Source: Xenorhabdus bovienii SS-2004
Lineage (GTDB): Bacteria; Pseudomonadota; Gammaproteobacteria; Enterobacterales; Enterobacteriaceae
Direction of reading: 5' to 3'
NCBI RefSeq assembly: GCF_000027225.1
Contig: NC_013892.1
Coordinates: forward strand, 1,612,001 to 1,676,000
DNA length: 64,000 bases
Shown: positions 42,073 to 52,672 of the stretch, piece after piece
Position numbering within the stretch: position 1 is the first letter of the stretch
Layout of the letters: each line of letters begins with the position of its first letter
Program-made: the position numbers and the translations under genes
The notes under the pieces: model-generated
What the model was told of the DNA's origin: nothing
The model's database searches: none
What the model saw: only the letters and a program-made list of their open reading frames with translations

Positions 42073-43695
42073 TCAATGCTGGATAATATATATTTTTTTT
42101 GTCGAAATATACCCCATCGGGTTGACATAAAACCCACCAACATAAGGCTTTACCATTTTCGCATTAATATAATAATAAATAGGAATGACCGGTGAATCTG
42201 TGGTAATGACATCTAATCCTTGCTGATAATACAACTTATCATTAGTCTCTCCTGCTTTTTTTATTAAAGCATCGTAATTATTATTTTCATATAGTGAAGT
42301 ATTTTTAACTTGCCCTGACATAAACATACTTAAAAATGTCATAGGGCTATTATAATCGGCAATCCATGCTCTTCTGATAACATCGAATTTACCTTGATGC
42401 ATATTATCAAGCATCACTTTCCATTCTTGATTCTGCAAAACCGCATCAACACCGAGGTTTTTTTTCCACATCGAGCTAACCGCAATGGCAATTTTCTTAT
42501 GCGCTTCTGAGGTGTTATAAATTAAGTTAAATCTGAGCGGATTATTCTGATTAAATCCGGCCTCATTCAATAATGTTTTAGCTTTTTCAATTCGCCGAGC
42601 CTGAGTCCATGAAGCATAATCAGGTTCTGTAAATTTAAACCCTCCAACATTGGGAGGAACAATCGTATAAGCCGGCTTCTGCCCTTGCCCCAATATCTTC
42701 TTAACAATCACCTCTCTATCTACAGCTAAATTCAGTGCCTGCCTCACCTTCATATTATCAAACGGTGGTTTTTTATTATTAATTTCGTAAAAATAAACGC
42801 CTGTTTGAGGAGAGATATAGATTTGATCGTTCATTGTATTCTTGAGTGATTCAAAAGAATCCAATGGAATAGTGTTGGTAATATCAATTTCTCCTGCCAA
42901 ATAACGGTTTAGATCTGCTTTATCTGAAGAGAGAGGAAGATAAGTCACTTTATTAATAACCGTATTTTTATCATCCCAATAATGGGGATTTCTGACACCG
43001 ATGACTTTTTCATTAACGACCCATTCTGACAATTTAAATGGCCCGCTACCGACAAAAGATTCCGGCCTTGTCCATTTATTGCCATATTTTTTAATCACTT
43101 TTTCATTGAGCGGAACCATAACAGGATGGGTCAATATCTGTAAAAAATCCCCCATCGGTTTATCTAGACTGACTTCTAAGGTCACATCATCCAATGCTTT
43201 TACTCCAAGCTCCTCACCTTTCTTCTTGCCTCTGAGCACATCATTTGCATTTACAATCGCCGCATTCTCAAGATAACTACCGTAAGGAGAAACAATATCG
43301 GGATCAACCAGGCGCCGCCAACTAAACACGATATCATTAGCAGTGATTGGTGCGCCATCTGACCATTTAATATCTTTCCTAAGATGGAAAACCCATGTTT
43401 TATTATCACGGGTTTCCCAACGCTCTGCCAATCTCGGCTCTATATGACCTTTTCTGTCGGTATAAACCAGCCCATCAAAAAAATCATGAATGATATTGAA
43501 TTCAACATCACTTGAAACTTTGTGTACATCTAATGAAGCAGGTTCTGCCCCATTATTACGCACAACCTCCTGCTTAGAGGCCAATTTTATACCATCAAGA
43601 ACAACCGCAGCATGGGACAATGCAATATTTCCCAACATCATCGCAATAGCACAAGAAAGTATTTTTATCTTTTTGTTTATTGTGATTTTATTCAT
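42073..43695 (-). CDS. Peptide ABC transporter substrate-binding protein, paralogue 1
   Basis: Periplasmic family-5 solute-binding protein (OppA type) that captures oligopeptides for an ABC importer. The 540-residue precursor has a signal peptide (KIKILSCAIAMMLGNIALSHA), the N-terminal KWSDGAPITANDIVFSWRR segment, VRQALNLAVDREVIV, and the C-terminal SPVIPIYYY segment. GGAGAG stands upstream of the ATG. It is the most downstream of four tandem copies and shares a 177-bp tract with the next copy. No opp permease or ATPase genes are in the window, so it must use a system encoded elsewhere. Peptide specificity cannot be read. Confidence 0.92.
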   Translation of the reverse strand: MNKITINKKIKILSCAIAMMLGNIALSHAAVVLDGIKLASKQEVVRNNGAEPASLDVHKVSSDVEFNIIHDFFDGLVYTDRKGHIEPRLAERWETRDNKTWVFHLRKDIKWSDGAPITANDIVFSWRRLVDPDIVSPYGSYLENAAIVNANDVLRGKKKGEELGVKALDDVTLEVSLDKPMGDFLQILTHPVMVPLNEKVIKKYGNKWTRPESFVGSGPFKLSEWVVNEKVIGVRNPHYWDDKNTVINKVTYLPLSSDKADLNRYLAGEIDITNTIPLDSFESLKNTMNDQIYISPQTGVYFYEINNKKPPFDNMKVRQALNLAVDREVIVKKILGQGQKPAYTIVPPNVGGFKFTEPDYASWTQARRIEKAKTLLNEAGFNQNNPLRFNLIYNTSEAHKKIAIAVSSMWKKNLGVDAVLQNQEWKVMLDNMHQGKFDVIRRAWIADYNSPMTFLSMFMSGQVKNTSLYENNNYDALIKKAGETNDKLYYQQGLDVITTDSPVIPIYYYINAKMVKPYVGGFYVNPMGYISTKKIYIIQH

Positions 43696-43767
43696 ATTTC
43701 ACTCTCCATCATCGTATTTATTTTTACATTTAACTTAAATCCTTCGTGGAAAAATATTCACTCTCAT

Positions 43768-45402
43768 TTAATGCTTAATGATATAAAGGTCTTTTGTCGA
43801 GACATAACCTCTTGGATCAATATAAACCCCACCTAGATAAGGCTTTACCATTTTTGCATTGATATAATAATAAACAGTAATAACCGGCGAGTCGTTAGTG
43901 AAAATATCCATAGCCTGTTGATAATAATCTTTTTTATTCGTCTCCCCTGATTTTATAACCAGTTCATCTAAATCTTTATTAGAATATTTTGATGAATTTT
44001 GCGTACTATCTGACATGAAAATATTTAAAAAACTCATCGGGCTGTTGTAATCGCCAACCCATCCATATCTGGCAACATCAAACTTCCCTTGATATTTATT
44101 ATCCAACATAACTTTCCATTCTTGATTCTGCAACACTGCATCGACACCAAGATTCTTTTTCCACATAGAGCTGACCGCAATGGCAATTTTCTTATGCGCT
44201 TCTGAGGTGTTATAAAGTAAGTTAAATCTGAGAGGATTATTTTGATTAAATCCGGCTTCATTCAGCAATGATTTGGCTTTTTCAATCCGCTGGTTTTGTG
44301 TCCAGGATGCATAATCAGGCTGTTGGAAATCAAAGCCACCGGTTTTCGGTGGAAGGAGTGTATAAGCAGGTTTTTGGCCTTGTCCCAAGACTTTATTGGC
44401 GATAATGTCCCTATCCACAGCCAGACTCAGTGCCTGCCTGACTCTAACATCATTGAAGGGGGGCTTTTGTATATTAAATTCATAATAATAGACGCCCAGC
44501 CTTGGAGAAATATAAATTTGTTCACCTGAGTTTTTCTTTAATGATGCGAAGGATTCCAATGGAATAGTCAGAGTGATATCAATTTCTCCTGCCAAATAAC
44601 GGTTTAGATCTGCTTTATCTGAAGAGAGAGGAAGATAAGTCACTTTATTAATAACCGTATTTTTATCATCCCAATAATGGGGATTTCTGACACCGATGAC
44701 TTTTTCATTAACGACCCATTCTGATAATTTAAATGGCCCGCTACCGACAAAATACTCAGGTTTTGTCCATTTATCGCCATATTTTTTAATTGCTTTTTCA
44801 CTAACAATCACCATAACCGGGTGAGCCAGCATCTGTAAAAAGTCTCCTACTGGCCGGTCTAACTTCACTTCCAGCGTAAAATCATCCAGCGCTTTTATAC
44901 CCAAATCTTCCGCTTGCTTCTTACCTGTAAGTATATCATTCGCGTTAACTACAGTGGCATTAACCAGATAACTGCCATAAGGAGAACCCATTTGAGGATT
45001 AAGCAGGCGCTGCCAGCTAAATACCACATCATGCGCGGTAATGGGTGAACCATCAGACCATTTAGCGCCTTTTCTTAAATGAAAAATCCAAGTTTGATTA
45101 TCTTTCGTCTCCCAACTTGTTGCCAGTTTTGGTATGATGTCACCTTTATTATCCGTGTAAACCAAACCATCAAAAAAATCATGAATAATATTAAATTCAG
45201 TATCGCTTTCTACTTTATGTACATCCAGAGATGCGGGTTCTGAACCATTATTACGCACAATTTCCTGTTTATCAGCCAGTTGCGTACCCGGTGGGACAAC
45301 CGCAGCATGGGATAAAGTCATATTTCCCATAATAATAACGATAGAACAGGATAATGATTTAATTATTTTTTTCGTTATTAACTCTATTTTATTTTTTTTC
45401 AT
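43768..45402 (-). CDS. Peptide ABC transporter substrate-binding protein, paralogue 2
   Basis: OppA-type periplasmic peptide-binding protein of 544 residues from the ATG at 45402, which follows GGAGAATAAT; an ATG 12 bases further up overlaps that ribosome site. Signal peptide ends near SHAAVV. The mature part has KWSDGSPITAHDVVFSWQRL, VRQALSLAVDRDIIA, and WVGDYNSPMSFL. It is very close to paralogue 1 in the middle of the gene and in the AGFNQNNPLRFNLLYNTSEAHKK region. It lies 72 bp upstream of paralogue 1 and 36 bp after paralogue 3. Confidence 0.92.
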   Translation of the reverse strand: MKKNKIELITKKIIKSLSCSIVIIMGNMTLSHAAVVPPGTQLADKQEIVRNNGSEPASLDVHKVESDTEFNIIHDFFDGLVYTDNKGDIIPKLATSWETKDNQTWIFHLRKGAKWSDGSPITAHDVVFSWQRLLNPQMGSPYGSYLVNATVVNANDILTGKKQAEDLGIKALDDFTLEVKLDRPVGDFLQMLAHPVMVIVSEKAIKKYGDKWTKPEYFVGSGPFKLSEWVVNEKVIGVRNPHYWDDKNTVINKVTYLPLSSDKADLNRYLAGEIDITLTIPLESFASLKKNSGEQIYISPRLGVYYYEFNIQKPPFNDVRVRQALSLAVDRDIIANKVLGQGQKPAYTLLPPKTGGFDFQQPDYASWTQNQRIEKAKSLLNEAGFNQNNPLRFNLLYNTSEAHKKIAIAVSSMWKKNLGVDAVLQNQEWKVMLDNKYQGKFDVARYGWVGDYNSPMSFLNIFMSDSTQNSSKYSNKDLDELVIKSGETNKKDYYQQAMDIFTNDSPVITVYYYINAKMVKPYLGGVYIDPRGYVSTKDLYIIKH

Positions 45403-45438
45403 ATTATTCTCCATAATTATATTTATAATATATTTTAT

Positions 45439-47073
45439 CTAATGTTTAATTATATACAAATCTTTTGTGGAAATATAATCCATTGGATTAATGTAAATCC
45501 CACCGACATACGGTTTTACCAATTTATTACTAACGTAATAGTAGATAGGAATGATTGGCATATCATTGGTGAAAATATTCATAGCTTTTTGATAATAGAT
45601 TATATCATTGGTTTCACCTGCTTTAATCACCATCTGATCAAAATCGCTATTTTCATATAAGGGTATGTTATGACTACTTCCTGTGATGAACGTATCCAAG
45701 AAAGACATAGGGCTATTATAATCCGCAGTCCATGCGTATCTGACAACATCAAACTTATTTTGATGCATATTATCTAACATCACCTTCCATTCTTGATTTT
45801 GCAAGTTGGCTTGAACACCAAGATGTTTTTTCCACATTGAAGTAACGGCTATAGCAATTTTCTTATGCGCTTCTCTTGTATTATAAAGCAGGTTAAATTG
45901 CAGTGGATTATCTTGATTAAAGCCCGCTTCATTCAATAATTCTCTAGCTTTTTTAATACGTTGTTCTTGTGTCCAAGAGGCAGCTTCAGGTGGTACTAAA
46001 TTGAATCCCCCCGTATTTGGCGGAATAATATCATAGGCAGGTCGTTGACCCTGTCCCAATACTTTATCAGCAATAACGTCTCTATCTACGGCTAAACTTA
46101 ATGCCTGCCTCACCCTGACATCATCAAATGGCGGCTTTTTAGTATTGAAGACGTAATAGTAAGTACTCAACATGGGAGCAATATGAACCTGATCGCCCAA
46201 TTTTTTCTTTAATGACGCAAAGGAATCCAATGCAATAGACTGGGTGATATCAATTTCGCCTGCGAGATAGCGGTTTAAATCTGCTTTTTCTGATACAACA
46301 GAAAGATAAGTTACTTTATTGATTACAGTGTTCTTATCATCCCAGTACTGAGGGTTTCTGACACCAACCACGTTTTCATTCACTTTCCATTCAGACAGTT
46401 TAAAAGCGCCACTAGAAACAAAAACGTCTGGCTGCATCCATTTATCACCATATTTTTTAACGGCTTTTTCACTGATAGGCACCAAAGTCGGGTGAGTCAA
46501 CATCTGCAATAAATAAGCGACAGGCTTCTCTAATTTGACTTCCAAGGTAAAATCATCCGTCGCTTTTACACCCAGCTCTTGTTTTTTCTTCTTACCTGAC
46601 AGTATGTCGTTTGCATTAACCACAAAAGCGGAGCCGAGGTAACTGCTATAAGGAGATCCTATCTCTGGATCAAGTAAGCGTTGCCAGCTAAAAACCACAT
46701 CGTGAGCCGTAATCGGTGAACCATCAGACCATTTGCTGCCTTTTCTGATATGGAAGATCCAAGTCTGGTTATCCTTCGTTTCCCAGCTTTCCGCTAATCT
46801 GGGCACAATATTGCCTGTGCTATCGGTGTAAACCAAACCATCAAAAAAATCATGGATAATATTCAACTCAACATTACTTTCAACTTTATGCACATCCAAA
46901 GAGGCAGGAAATGAACCATTATTACGCACAATTTCCTGTTTATCGGCTAACTGGGTTCCGGGCGGAACTACTGCTGCATGAGATTGCGCGATATTTGCCA
47001 ATATAATCGCTATAGAGCAGGTGAGTATTTTGGTTGTTTTATTTTTTATAAACTTAGTCATGATATCTTTCAT
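45439..47073 (-). CDS. Peptide ABC transporter substrate-binding protein, paralogue 3
   Basis: OppA-type peptide-binding protein. Several ATGs are clustered at the start; 47073 (MKDIMTKFIKNKTT) is chosen since GGAG lies 9 bases before it and this gives 544 residues, the same as copies 2 and 4. The signal peptide ends AQSHAAVV. It keeps KWSDGSPITAHDVVFSWQRL and VRQALSLAVDRDVIA but differs from its neighbours in ligand-pocket regions such as HIAPMLSTYYYVFN and WTADYNSPMSFLDTF, so its peptide range may differ. Confidence 0.91.
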   Translation of the reverse strand: MKDIMTKFIKNKTTKILTCSIAIILANIAQSHAAVVPPGTQLADKQEIVRNNGSFPASLDVHKVESNVELNIIHDFFDGLVYTDSTGNIVPRLAESWETKDNQTWIFHIRKGSKWSDGSPITAHDVVFSWQRLLDPEIGSPYSSYLGSAFVVNANDILSGKKKKQELGVKATDDFTLEVKLEKPVAYLLQMLTHPTLVPISEKAVKKYGDKWMQPDVFVSSGAFKLSEWKVNENVVGVRNPQYWDDKNTVINKVTYLSVVSEKADLNRYLAGEIDITQSIALDSFASLKKKLGDQVHIAPMLSTYYYVFNTKKPPFDDVRVRQALSLAVDRDVIADKVLGQGQRPAYDIIPPNTGGFNLVPPEAASWTQEQRIKKARELLNEAGFNQDNPLQFNLLYNTREAHKKIAIAVTSMWKKHLGVQANLQNQEWKVMLDNMHQNKFDVVRYAWTADYNSPMSFLDTFITGSSHNIPLYENSDFDQMVIKAGETNDIIYYQKAMNIFTNDMPIIPIYYYVSNKLVKPYVGGIYINPMDYISTKDLYIIKH

Positions 47074-47201
47074 TTTTATCATCTCCATTATTGTCATTAT
47101 TTTTTATTACATCACATTACCATTTTATTGTAATTACGACTTAAATTAATCTATTCATGTAATAACAGTCTGTTTAACCAGGCTCTTATTTTCGATAAAA
47201 T

Positions 47202-48836
47202 CTAGTGTTTAATAATATACAAATCTTTTGTTGGAACATCCCCTAACGGGCTAATATGAACCCCGCCAACATAAGGTTTTACTAATTTAGTGCGAACATA
47301 ATAATAAACAGGAATGGCAGGTGAATCTTGAGTGAGGATATCAAGTGCCCGCTGATAATATATTTTGTCGTTGGTTTCATCCGCCTTTAATACCCATTGA
47401 TCAAATTTTTTATTACTATATTGCGGTATATTATTGGTATTTCCTGTGGTAAAAATATCTAAAAAAGATGTCGGGCTATTATAATCCGCATTCCATGCGT
47501 ATTTGACAACCTCAAAATTTCCTTGAGACATGGTATCGTACAATGATTTGCTTTCTTGGTTTTGTAAAACAACTTCAACACCGAGGTTCTTTTTCCACAT
47601 CGAACTGGCTGCAATGGCAATTTTTTTATGGGTATCTGACGTGTTATACAACAAGGTAAATTTGAGCGGGTTATTTTCATTAAAACCGGCTTCATTCAGT
47701 AACGCTTTGGCTTTTGCAACACGCTGTTCTTGTGTCCATGAGGCATAATCAGGATGTTTTAAAAAAATTCCCCCACTACCGGGATAAACTACATCGAAAG
47801 CGGGTTTTTGCCCATTCCCCAATACCTTGTCAGTAATAATAGCTCTGTCCAACGCTAAAGTCAGTGCTTGCCTGACCCGAACATCATTAAATGGCGGTTT
47901 TTGCGTATTAAAAAGATAATAATAAACGCTCATTATGGGCGAAATATGGAATTGATCGCCAAACTTCTTTTTGAGTGTTGGAAAGAAATCCGATGGGCCA
48001 CCGTTGGATATATCAAGCTCTCCTGCCATATAACGATTGAGGTCAGCTTTATAGTCTGACAGTGGCAGATAGGTGACTTTGTTAATCACCGTATGCTTAT
48101 CATCCCAATAGTAAGGATTTCTGACACCCACAATTTTTTCATTCACTATCCACTCAGAGAGTTTAAAAGGCCCGTTGCTGACAAAAAATTCGGGTTGTGT
48201 CCATTTATTCCCATATTTTTTGACAACCTTTTCACTAATGGGAGACATTACCGGATGCGCTATCATTTGTAATAAATCCGCTTTTGGCCTTCCCAAAGTG
48301 ACTTCTATGGTTGCATCATCCAGTGCTTTCACACCGAGTTCTTCGGGTTTTTTCTTGCCCGATAACACATCATATGCATTCACCACAGTTGCCTGAACCA
48401 AATAGCTACCATAAGGAGAAATAATGTCAGGCGTAACCATTCGCCGCCAAGAGAAAACCACATCATGAGCAGTGATGGGTGAACCATCTGACCATTTAAT
48501 ACCTTTTCTTAAATGGAAAACCCACGTTTTATTATCGTTGGTTTCCCAACGTTCAGCTAAAGCAGGAATAATTTTATCTTCTTTATCGATAGCCACCATC
48601 CGTTCAAAAAAATCACGCAGAATATCAAATTCACTGCTGCTGTCGGATTTATGAGGGTCTAAAGAGACGGGTTCTGAAAAATTATTACGCGTGATTTCTT
48701 GTTTATCGGCTAATTGTGTACCAGAAGGAATAATGGCTGCATAAGAGTAAGTTACACTCCCTAGTATAAGACTCACAATACAGGTTAATGCTTTAGCAAC
48801 TTTATTTTTTATTAAGCTCACCATAAAATTCTGCAT
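47202..48836 (-). CDS. Peptide ABC transporter substrate-binding protein, paralogue 4
   Basis: The first and most diverged member of the array. ATG 48836 (MQNFMVSLIKNKVA) follows GGAGAATATCAAT and gives 544 residues. The signal peptide ends VTYSYAAII. Conserved: KWSDGSPITAHDVVFSWRRM, VRQALTLALDRAIIT, WNADYNSPTSFLDIF. Unlike the others it reads NNFSEPVSLDPHKSDSSSEFD, closer to classical OppA (SLDPHK). About 258 bp of AT-rich DNA upstream should hold the array promoter. Confidence 0.92.
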   Translation of the reverse strand: MQNFMVSLIKNKVAKALTCIVSLILGSVTYSYAAIIPSGTQLADKQEITRNNFSEPVSLDPHKSDSSSEFDILRDFFERMVAIDKEDKIIPALAERWETNDNKTWVFHLRKGIKWSDGSPITAHDVVFSWRRMVTPDIISPYGSYLVQATVVNAYDVLSGKKKPEELGVKALDDATIEVTLGRPKADLLQMIAHPVMSPISEKVVKKYGNKWTQPEFFVSNGPFKLSEWIVNEKIVGVRNPYYWDDKHTVINKVTYLPLSDYKADLNRYMAGELDISNGGPSDFFPTLKKKFGDQFHISPIMSVYYYLFNTQKPPFNDVRVRQALTLALDRAIITDKVLGNGQKPAFDVVYPGSGGIFLKHPDYASWTQEQRVAKAKALLNEAGFNENNPLKFTLLYNTSDTHKKIAIAASSMWKKNLGVEVVLQNQESKSLYDTMSQGNFEVVKYAWNADYNSPTSFLDIFTTGNTNNIPQYSNKKFDQWVLKADETNDKIYYQRALDILTQDSPAIPVYYYVRTKLVKPYVGGVHISPLGDVPTKDLYIIKH

Positions 48837-48992
48837 ATTGATATTCTCCATAGATATTTTGATTATTATTAATAAATATTACATATATCACTATTACCTT
48901 AATGATCATGGCTATTACAGTTAATGCCTTCGTGTAATTCACCTGTTTAATTTACCTAAACTCCGTCAGAGCTGCTTACACGTAACGTAAAA

Positions 48993-49018
48993 AGCAACGC
49001 CAGATAAGTAGCGTTGCT
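48993..49018 (-). terminator. Terminator-like hairpin downstream of the 5'-nucleotidase relic
   Basis: AGCAACGC (48993-49000) pairs with GCGTTGCT (49011-49018). On the minus strand it is followed by TTTT. It is placed to end transcription of the relic before the oppA array. Confidence 0.6.
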
Positions 49019-49109
49019 CTTAATTATCAGAATCAGCACGATACTTACAGTATCTTTGATTTGCCTGTTTTATCTACAGTAATTTTCGTTATCTCTTACT
49101 GAGGTCACA

Positions 49110-50052
49110 TTATTTTCTATTTATATCAACGATACGATCCTGTTTTGGATAAATAATCGGAGACTTTTTAGCGAAGTAGTTAACGATAGCTTCTATATCA
49201 GGGACGCTGTAAACAGAATTTGTTCCCTCTTTAAATACAGAGAAATTACTGCCCCCCGTTGCCAGATATTCATTGGCCGCCACGCGATATTTCGCTTTTA
49301 AGTCTACAGGCTTACCATTGATTTTCATCGAACTGAACATGACACGGTTCCCCACGGGTTTTGAGCTATCCCATGCGTATTCGAAACTGTGAGATATCGC
49401 CAGAACCTGTGGCCGTGAACGATCCCACTGCTGTTCCAGCAGACGTTTGATCTGCTCGCCAGTCAATGTCTTGGTCACCAGTATATTTGAAAACGGCTGA
49501 ACGGTATAAATTGCGTTGTACGTCACATCGCCGGCATCCATCGGGGCGCGGATACCACCGCTATTCACAAACGCAAGTTGCGCTCCCCCCGCCTTTTTTG
49601 GCGCGGTGGTGAATAAGTGAGCGTCAGCAATGACTTTACCCAACGAGGATTCGCCACCACGGGTTGTCTGTTGAGTCAGACTGCTTTCCAGTTTGCCGAT
49701 CACGCTGTTTGCCAGCGGAGTGGCAATTTTTTCATAGGCAGACAGCAAGGGACAGAGCTTCAATGCTCGGCTCGTCATGAAACATAGAAGATAGCAGCGG
49801 GCTGGCGCCTATCATGTCACCCGCAGCAACCACGATATTATTCGGATTCTCTTGCTTCAGTTCTTTCAGTAGCGTTGCCATATGTTCGATACCCCCCGGC
49901 TGATTTGCACCGGGTGCTTTCAGGGCGCCATGAAAGTCATTCAAGGCCAGTACCCGAACATCAACTCTATTTGCTGTGTCATCAGCAGGTTTAGTTGCAC
50001 ATCCCGCCGCCGTCAATGCCAGAACAATAGGCAATAGTTTAAAAAAACGCAT
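49110..50052 (-). pseudogene. 5'-nucleotidase (UshA-type lipoprotein) with internal deletion and frameshift
   Basis: The 5' part encodes a lipoprotein signal (LPIVLALTAAGCAT, Cys in a lipobox) and the metallophosphatase start VLALNDFHGALKAPG with AAGDMIGASPLLSS, and stops soon after a frame change near 49740. The 3' part in another frame carries the C-terminal nucleotidase domain: SAYEKIATPLANSVIGKL, AFVNSGGIRAPMDAGDVTYN, ATGGSNFSVF. The roughly 250-280 residues between, including the GNHEFD motif and further metal ligands, are missing. Relatives are about 550-600 residues. Neither part would be an active enzyme. Confidence 0.85.
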
Positions 50053-50121
50053 AGTGAGAAATCCTTTATCAATGATAACAATCAGCCTGCCCCACAGGGC
50101 AGGTTCCAGTCAGATCAGGGT

Positions 50122-52077
50122 TTATTTCTTCTCTGTCAGATCAATTTGATAGACAGCAAAACCAACATCATCATTTTTCAGGTATTTCACAGGATATTGA
50201 GCGTGCGATTTGATGAATATTGCAGCTTTCTCGGTTGGAGACGTTTCAAAGCGCACATCCAGTTTTTTATCCGTCTTGATAGGCAGGAATGACCAGTTGT
50301 TTTCAGCCTGCGTTGATACTATGCCCTTCTCTTTGGTGATTCGGGAAATGTAGGAGGCCAGAATAGTGCGGTTTTCATCGGGTGAAGCGAAGGCGATATG
50401 GTTATCACCCGTACCCGCAAATTTACCGCCGTAACTACGGTAGTTATTGGTTGCAATCAAGAAAGTCGCTTTCGGATCAATAGGTTTACCCTGATAGGTC
50501 ACATCTTTGATTCGATTCGCCTCTTTGTTGAGAAGCTGGCAGTCGGTATCATATTTCGCAGGCTGGGTCAGATCTATTTTATAATCAACGCCGCTGATGG
50601 TATCGAAGTTATAAGTACGGAAGCCATTCCAGTTCAGTAAATTTTGCGGTTTGGCCGAGTTCGGATCAATTTGGTTATACATCCCCGCTGAACATTCCAG
50701 CCATTGAACGACGTCAGCGCCGCTCGCTTTCACTACCACCAGGGTATTCGGATAGAGATACAGGTCGGCAGCGTTACGGAAAGTCTGATCCCCTTTTTCT
50801 ACTTCGACAAAATCAGCCGGCGCATTTTTGCGTCCACCCACTTTAAATGGCGCTGCGGCAGCTAATACCGGCAGATCGGCCAGATCAGGATCTCCCTGAA
50901 TAAAACGCTTGGTGTAATCAATCTGGGCATCATTGACGATCTGAACGGTCGGATCGCTCTGGATCAGAGCCAGATAGCTATACATATCCGCAGAGGCTTT
51001 ACCGATAAATTTGCCAACGAACTTACGGGTTCCTTCGTCCTCTTTCTCAATAATGGCAGCCAGTTTGTTATCCCGCTCAACCCGCGCTTTTTTGTGGGCT
51101 TTGTCGTAAATTGGGCGCGCTTCCGCCTTAGCTGATTCCGTTTTCCATTCGCCGCTGTCGTTATTGATCACCAGATCAACAACGCCCAAGTGATCTCCCC
51201 ACTGACCCGGCATTACGGCAGGAATGCCATTGACTGTTCCATTGGCAACATCGACGCCCTTGATGCCAGCATATTCCTGACTCGGGAAGACACCGTGGGA
51301 ATGACCGAACATGATGGCGTTAATACCGGAAACTTCACTCAAATAGTAAACGGAGTTTTCCGCCATCGCTTTGTAAGGCTCTTGGGAAAAGCCAGAATGA
51401 GGGATGGCGACAATCAAGTCTGCCCCTTCTTTTTTCATTTGAGGGACTAATTTTTTCGCAGTCTCGGTGATATCGTTGACCACCACTTTGCCATCCAGAT
51501 TTGCTTTATCCCAAATAGTGATTTGAGGTGGCACAAAGCCGATATAGCCGATCTTAATGGTGTGTTCTTTGCCTTCACGATCTTTGACTGGGGTATCAAC
51601 AATAATATAAGGCGTAAAGTAGTTTTTGCCTGTCTTGGCATCCATGATATTGGCATTAATATAAGGGAATTTGGCACCTGCGATGGCCTGTTTCAGGTAA
51701 TCCAGACCAAAGTTGAACTCGTGGTTACCAAAGTTACCCACGGTATAGCCCATGGTATTCATCAGTTTGTGGGCAGGATGGACATCACCTTTTTTAAGGC
51801 CTTTTGCCGCCATATAATCTGCCAGCGGACTGCCTTGAATCAGGTCACCGTTATCAACCAGAACCGCGTTGGTTGCTTCAGCTTTGGCTGCTTTGATTAA
51901 GTTCGCGGTACGAACCAGACCAAATTGCTCAGTAGGTTTATTTTTAAAGTAATCGAAATCAATCAGATTGCTGTGGATATCCGATGTTTCCATAACACGT
52001 AAATCGACTGTTGCAGCATTCACATTGAATGCCACCAGCATTGCCAATGTTGAAATCTTCAACACATTCTTCATCAT
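50122..52077 (-). CDS. cpdB: 2',3'-cyclic-nucleotide 2'-phosphodiesterase / 3'-nucleotidase
   Basis: Periplasmic bifunctional enzyme that lets cells use 2',3'-cyclic nucleotides and 3'-nucleotides as nutrients. The 651-residue precursor has a signal peptide ([21 protein letters not shown]), metallophosphatase motifs [43 protein letters not shown] and [10 protein letters not shown], and a C-terminal nucleotidase domain with NNYRSYGG. Length matches E. coli CpdB (647). A strong GAGGGGG site precedes the start. Its upstream neighbour on the same strand is the porin relic. Confidence 0.95.
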   Translation of the reverse strand: MMKNVLKISTLAMLVAFNVNAATVDLRVMETSDIHSNLIDFDYFKNKPTEQFGLVRTANLIKAAKAEATNAVLVDNGDLIQGSPLADYMAAKGLKKGDVHPAHKLMNTMGYTVGNFGNHEFNFGLDYLKQAIAGAKFPYINANIMDAKTGKNYFTPYIIVDTPVKDREGKEHTIKIGYIGFVPPQITIWDKANLDGKVVVNDITETAKKLVPQMKKEGADLIVAIPHSGFSQEPYKAMAENSVYYLSEVSGINAIMFGHSHGVFPSQEYAGIKGVDVANGTVNGIPAVMPGQWGDHLGVVDLVINNDSGEWKTESAKAEARPIYDKAHKKARVERDNKLAAIIEKEDEGTRKFVGKFIGKASADMYSYLALIQSDPTVQIVNDAQIDYTKRFIQGDPDLADLPVLAAAAPFKVGGRKNAPADFVEVEKGDQTFRNAADLYLYPNTLVVVKASGADVVQWLECSAGMYNQIDPNSAKPQNLLNWNGFRTYNFDTISGVDYKIDLTQPAKYDTDCQLLNKEANRIKDVTYQGKPIDPKATFLIATNNYRSYGGKFAGTGDNHIAFASPDENRTILASYISRITKEKGIVSTQAENNWSFLPIKTDKKLDVRFETSPTEKAAIFIKSHAQYPVKYLKNDDVGFAVYQIDLTEKK

Positions 52078-52100
52078 GTACCCCCTCTATTGAATGATGT

Positions 52101-52126
52101 GGAAGAGCCGGTTAATTGGCTCTTCC
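52101..52126. terminator. Hairpin between the porin relic and cpdB
   Basis: GGAAGAGCC (52101-52109) pairs with GGCTCTTCC (52118-52126) around GGTTAATT. It is just past the porin stop and probably served as its terminator, though a T tract is absent. Confidence 0.5.
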
Positions 52127-52139
52127 CATAACATTTTGT

Positions 52140-52672
52140 CTAGAAATACAAACGTGCTCCTGTTTCCAAAATGGTTTGTTTTTTATCTTTGTAAACCGGA
52201 TTGTCACTACGGGCATCATCATATGCCATTTCAACAAACAGGATCAGGTTATTGTACTTAGAAACGGCAAAACGTTTATCTACACCAACCGTATAAGTCT
52301 GTTTTTATAAGTTCGGCCAAATTGGATCTGACCATAATCCCGATGAGAAAAACCGAGATAACCGACACGGTTAAACATATCAAAGCTGGTTTCATAGTTA
52401 TCACTATTGGTTTTCTGGGTATCAGAACCCCATTTCATTTTGCCAAAGACTTTAATAGCTTTGGTGAGCTCGTGGCTGCCTGAGATACCAATACGGCTGC
52501 CATCATCGAGCATTCTGATATCACGATCCTGGCTGGTTACCTGCGCTTTTAAACGGAACTGCCCATTCAGTTCCATCTGAGTTCCCTTGTCATTGTATAC
52601 AGTGGCGGAATTAACACTGCCAAAAATAACTAATAAACCTATTAAAGCTGCTAACGATTTCATATTTTTCAT
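52140..52672 (-). pseudogene. Outer-membrane porin with internal deletion and frameshift
   Basis: The 5' part (52672 to about 52290) encodes a signal peptide (SLAALIGLLVIFGSVNS) and first strands of a general porin: MELNGQFRLKAQVTS, SRIGISGSHEL, and GYLGFSHRDYGQIQFGRTY. It stops soon after. In the next frame, down to a TAG at 52140, the sequence reads TYTVGVDKRFAVSKYNNLILFVEMAY and ends ETGARLYF, a porin C-terminus with the final Phe needed for outer-membrane insertion. Around 200 middle residues are lost, so no barrel can form. Confidence 0.82.
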
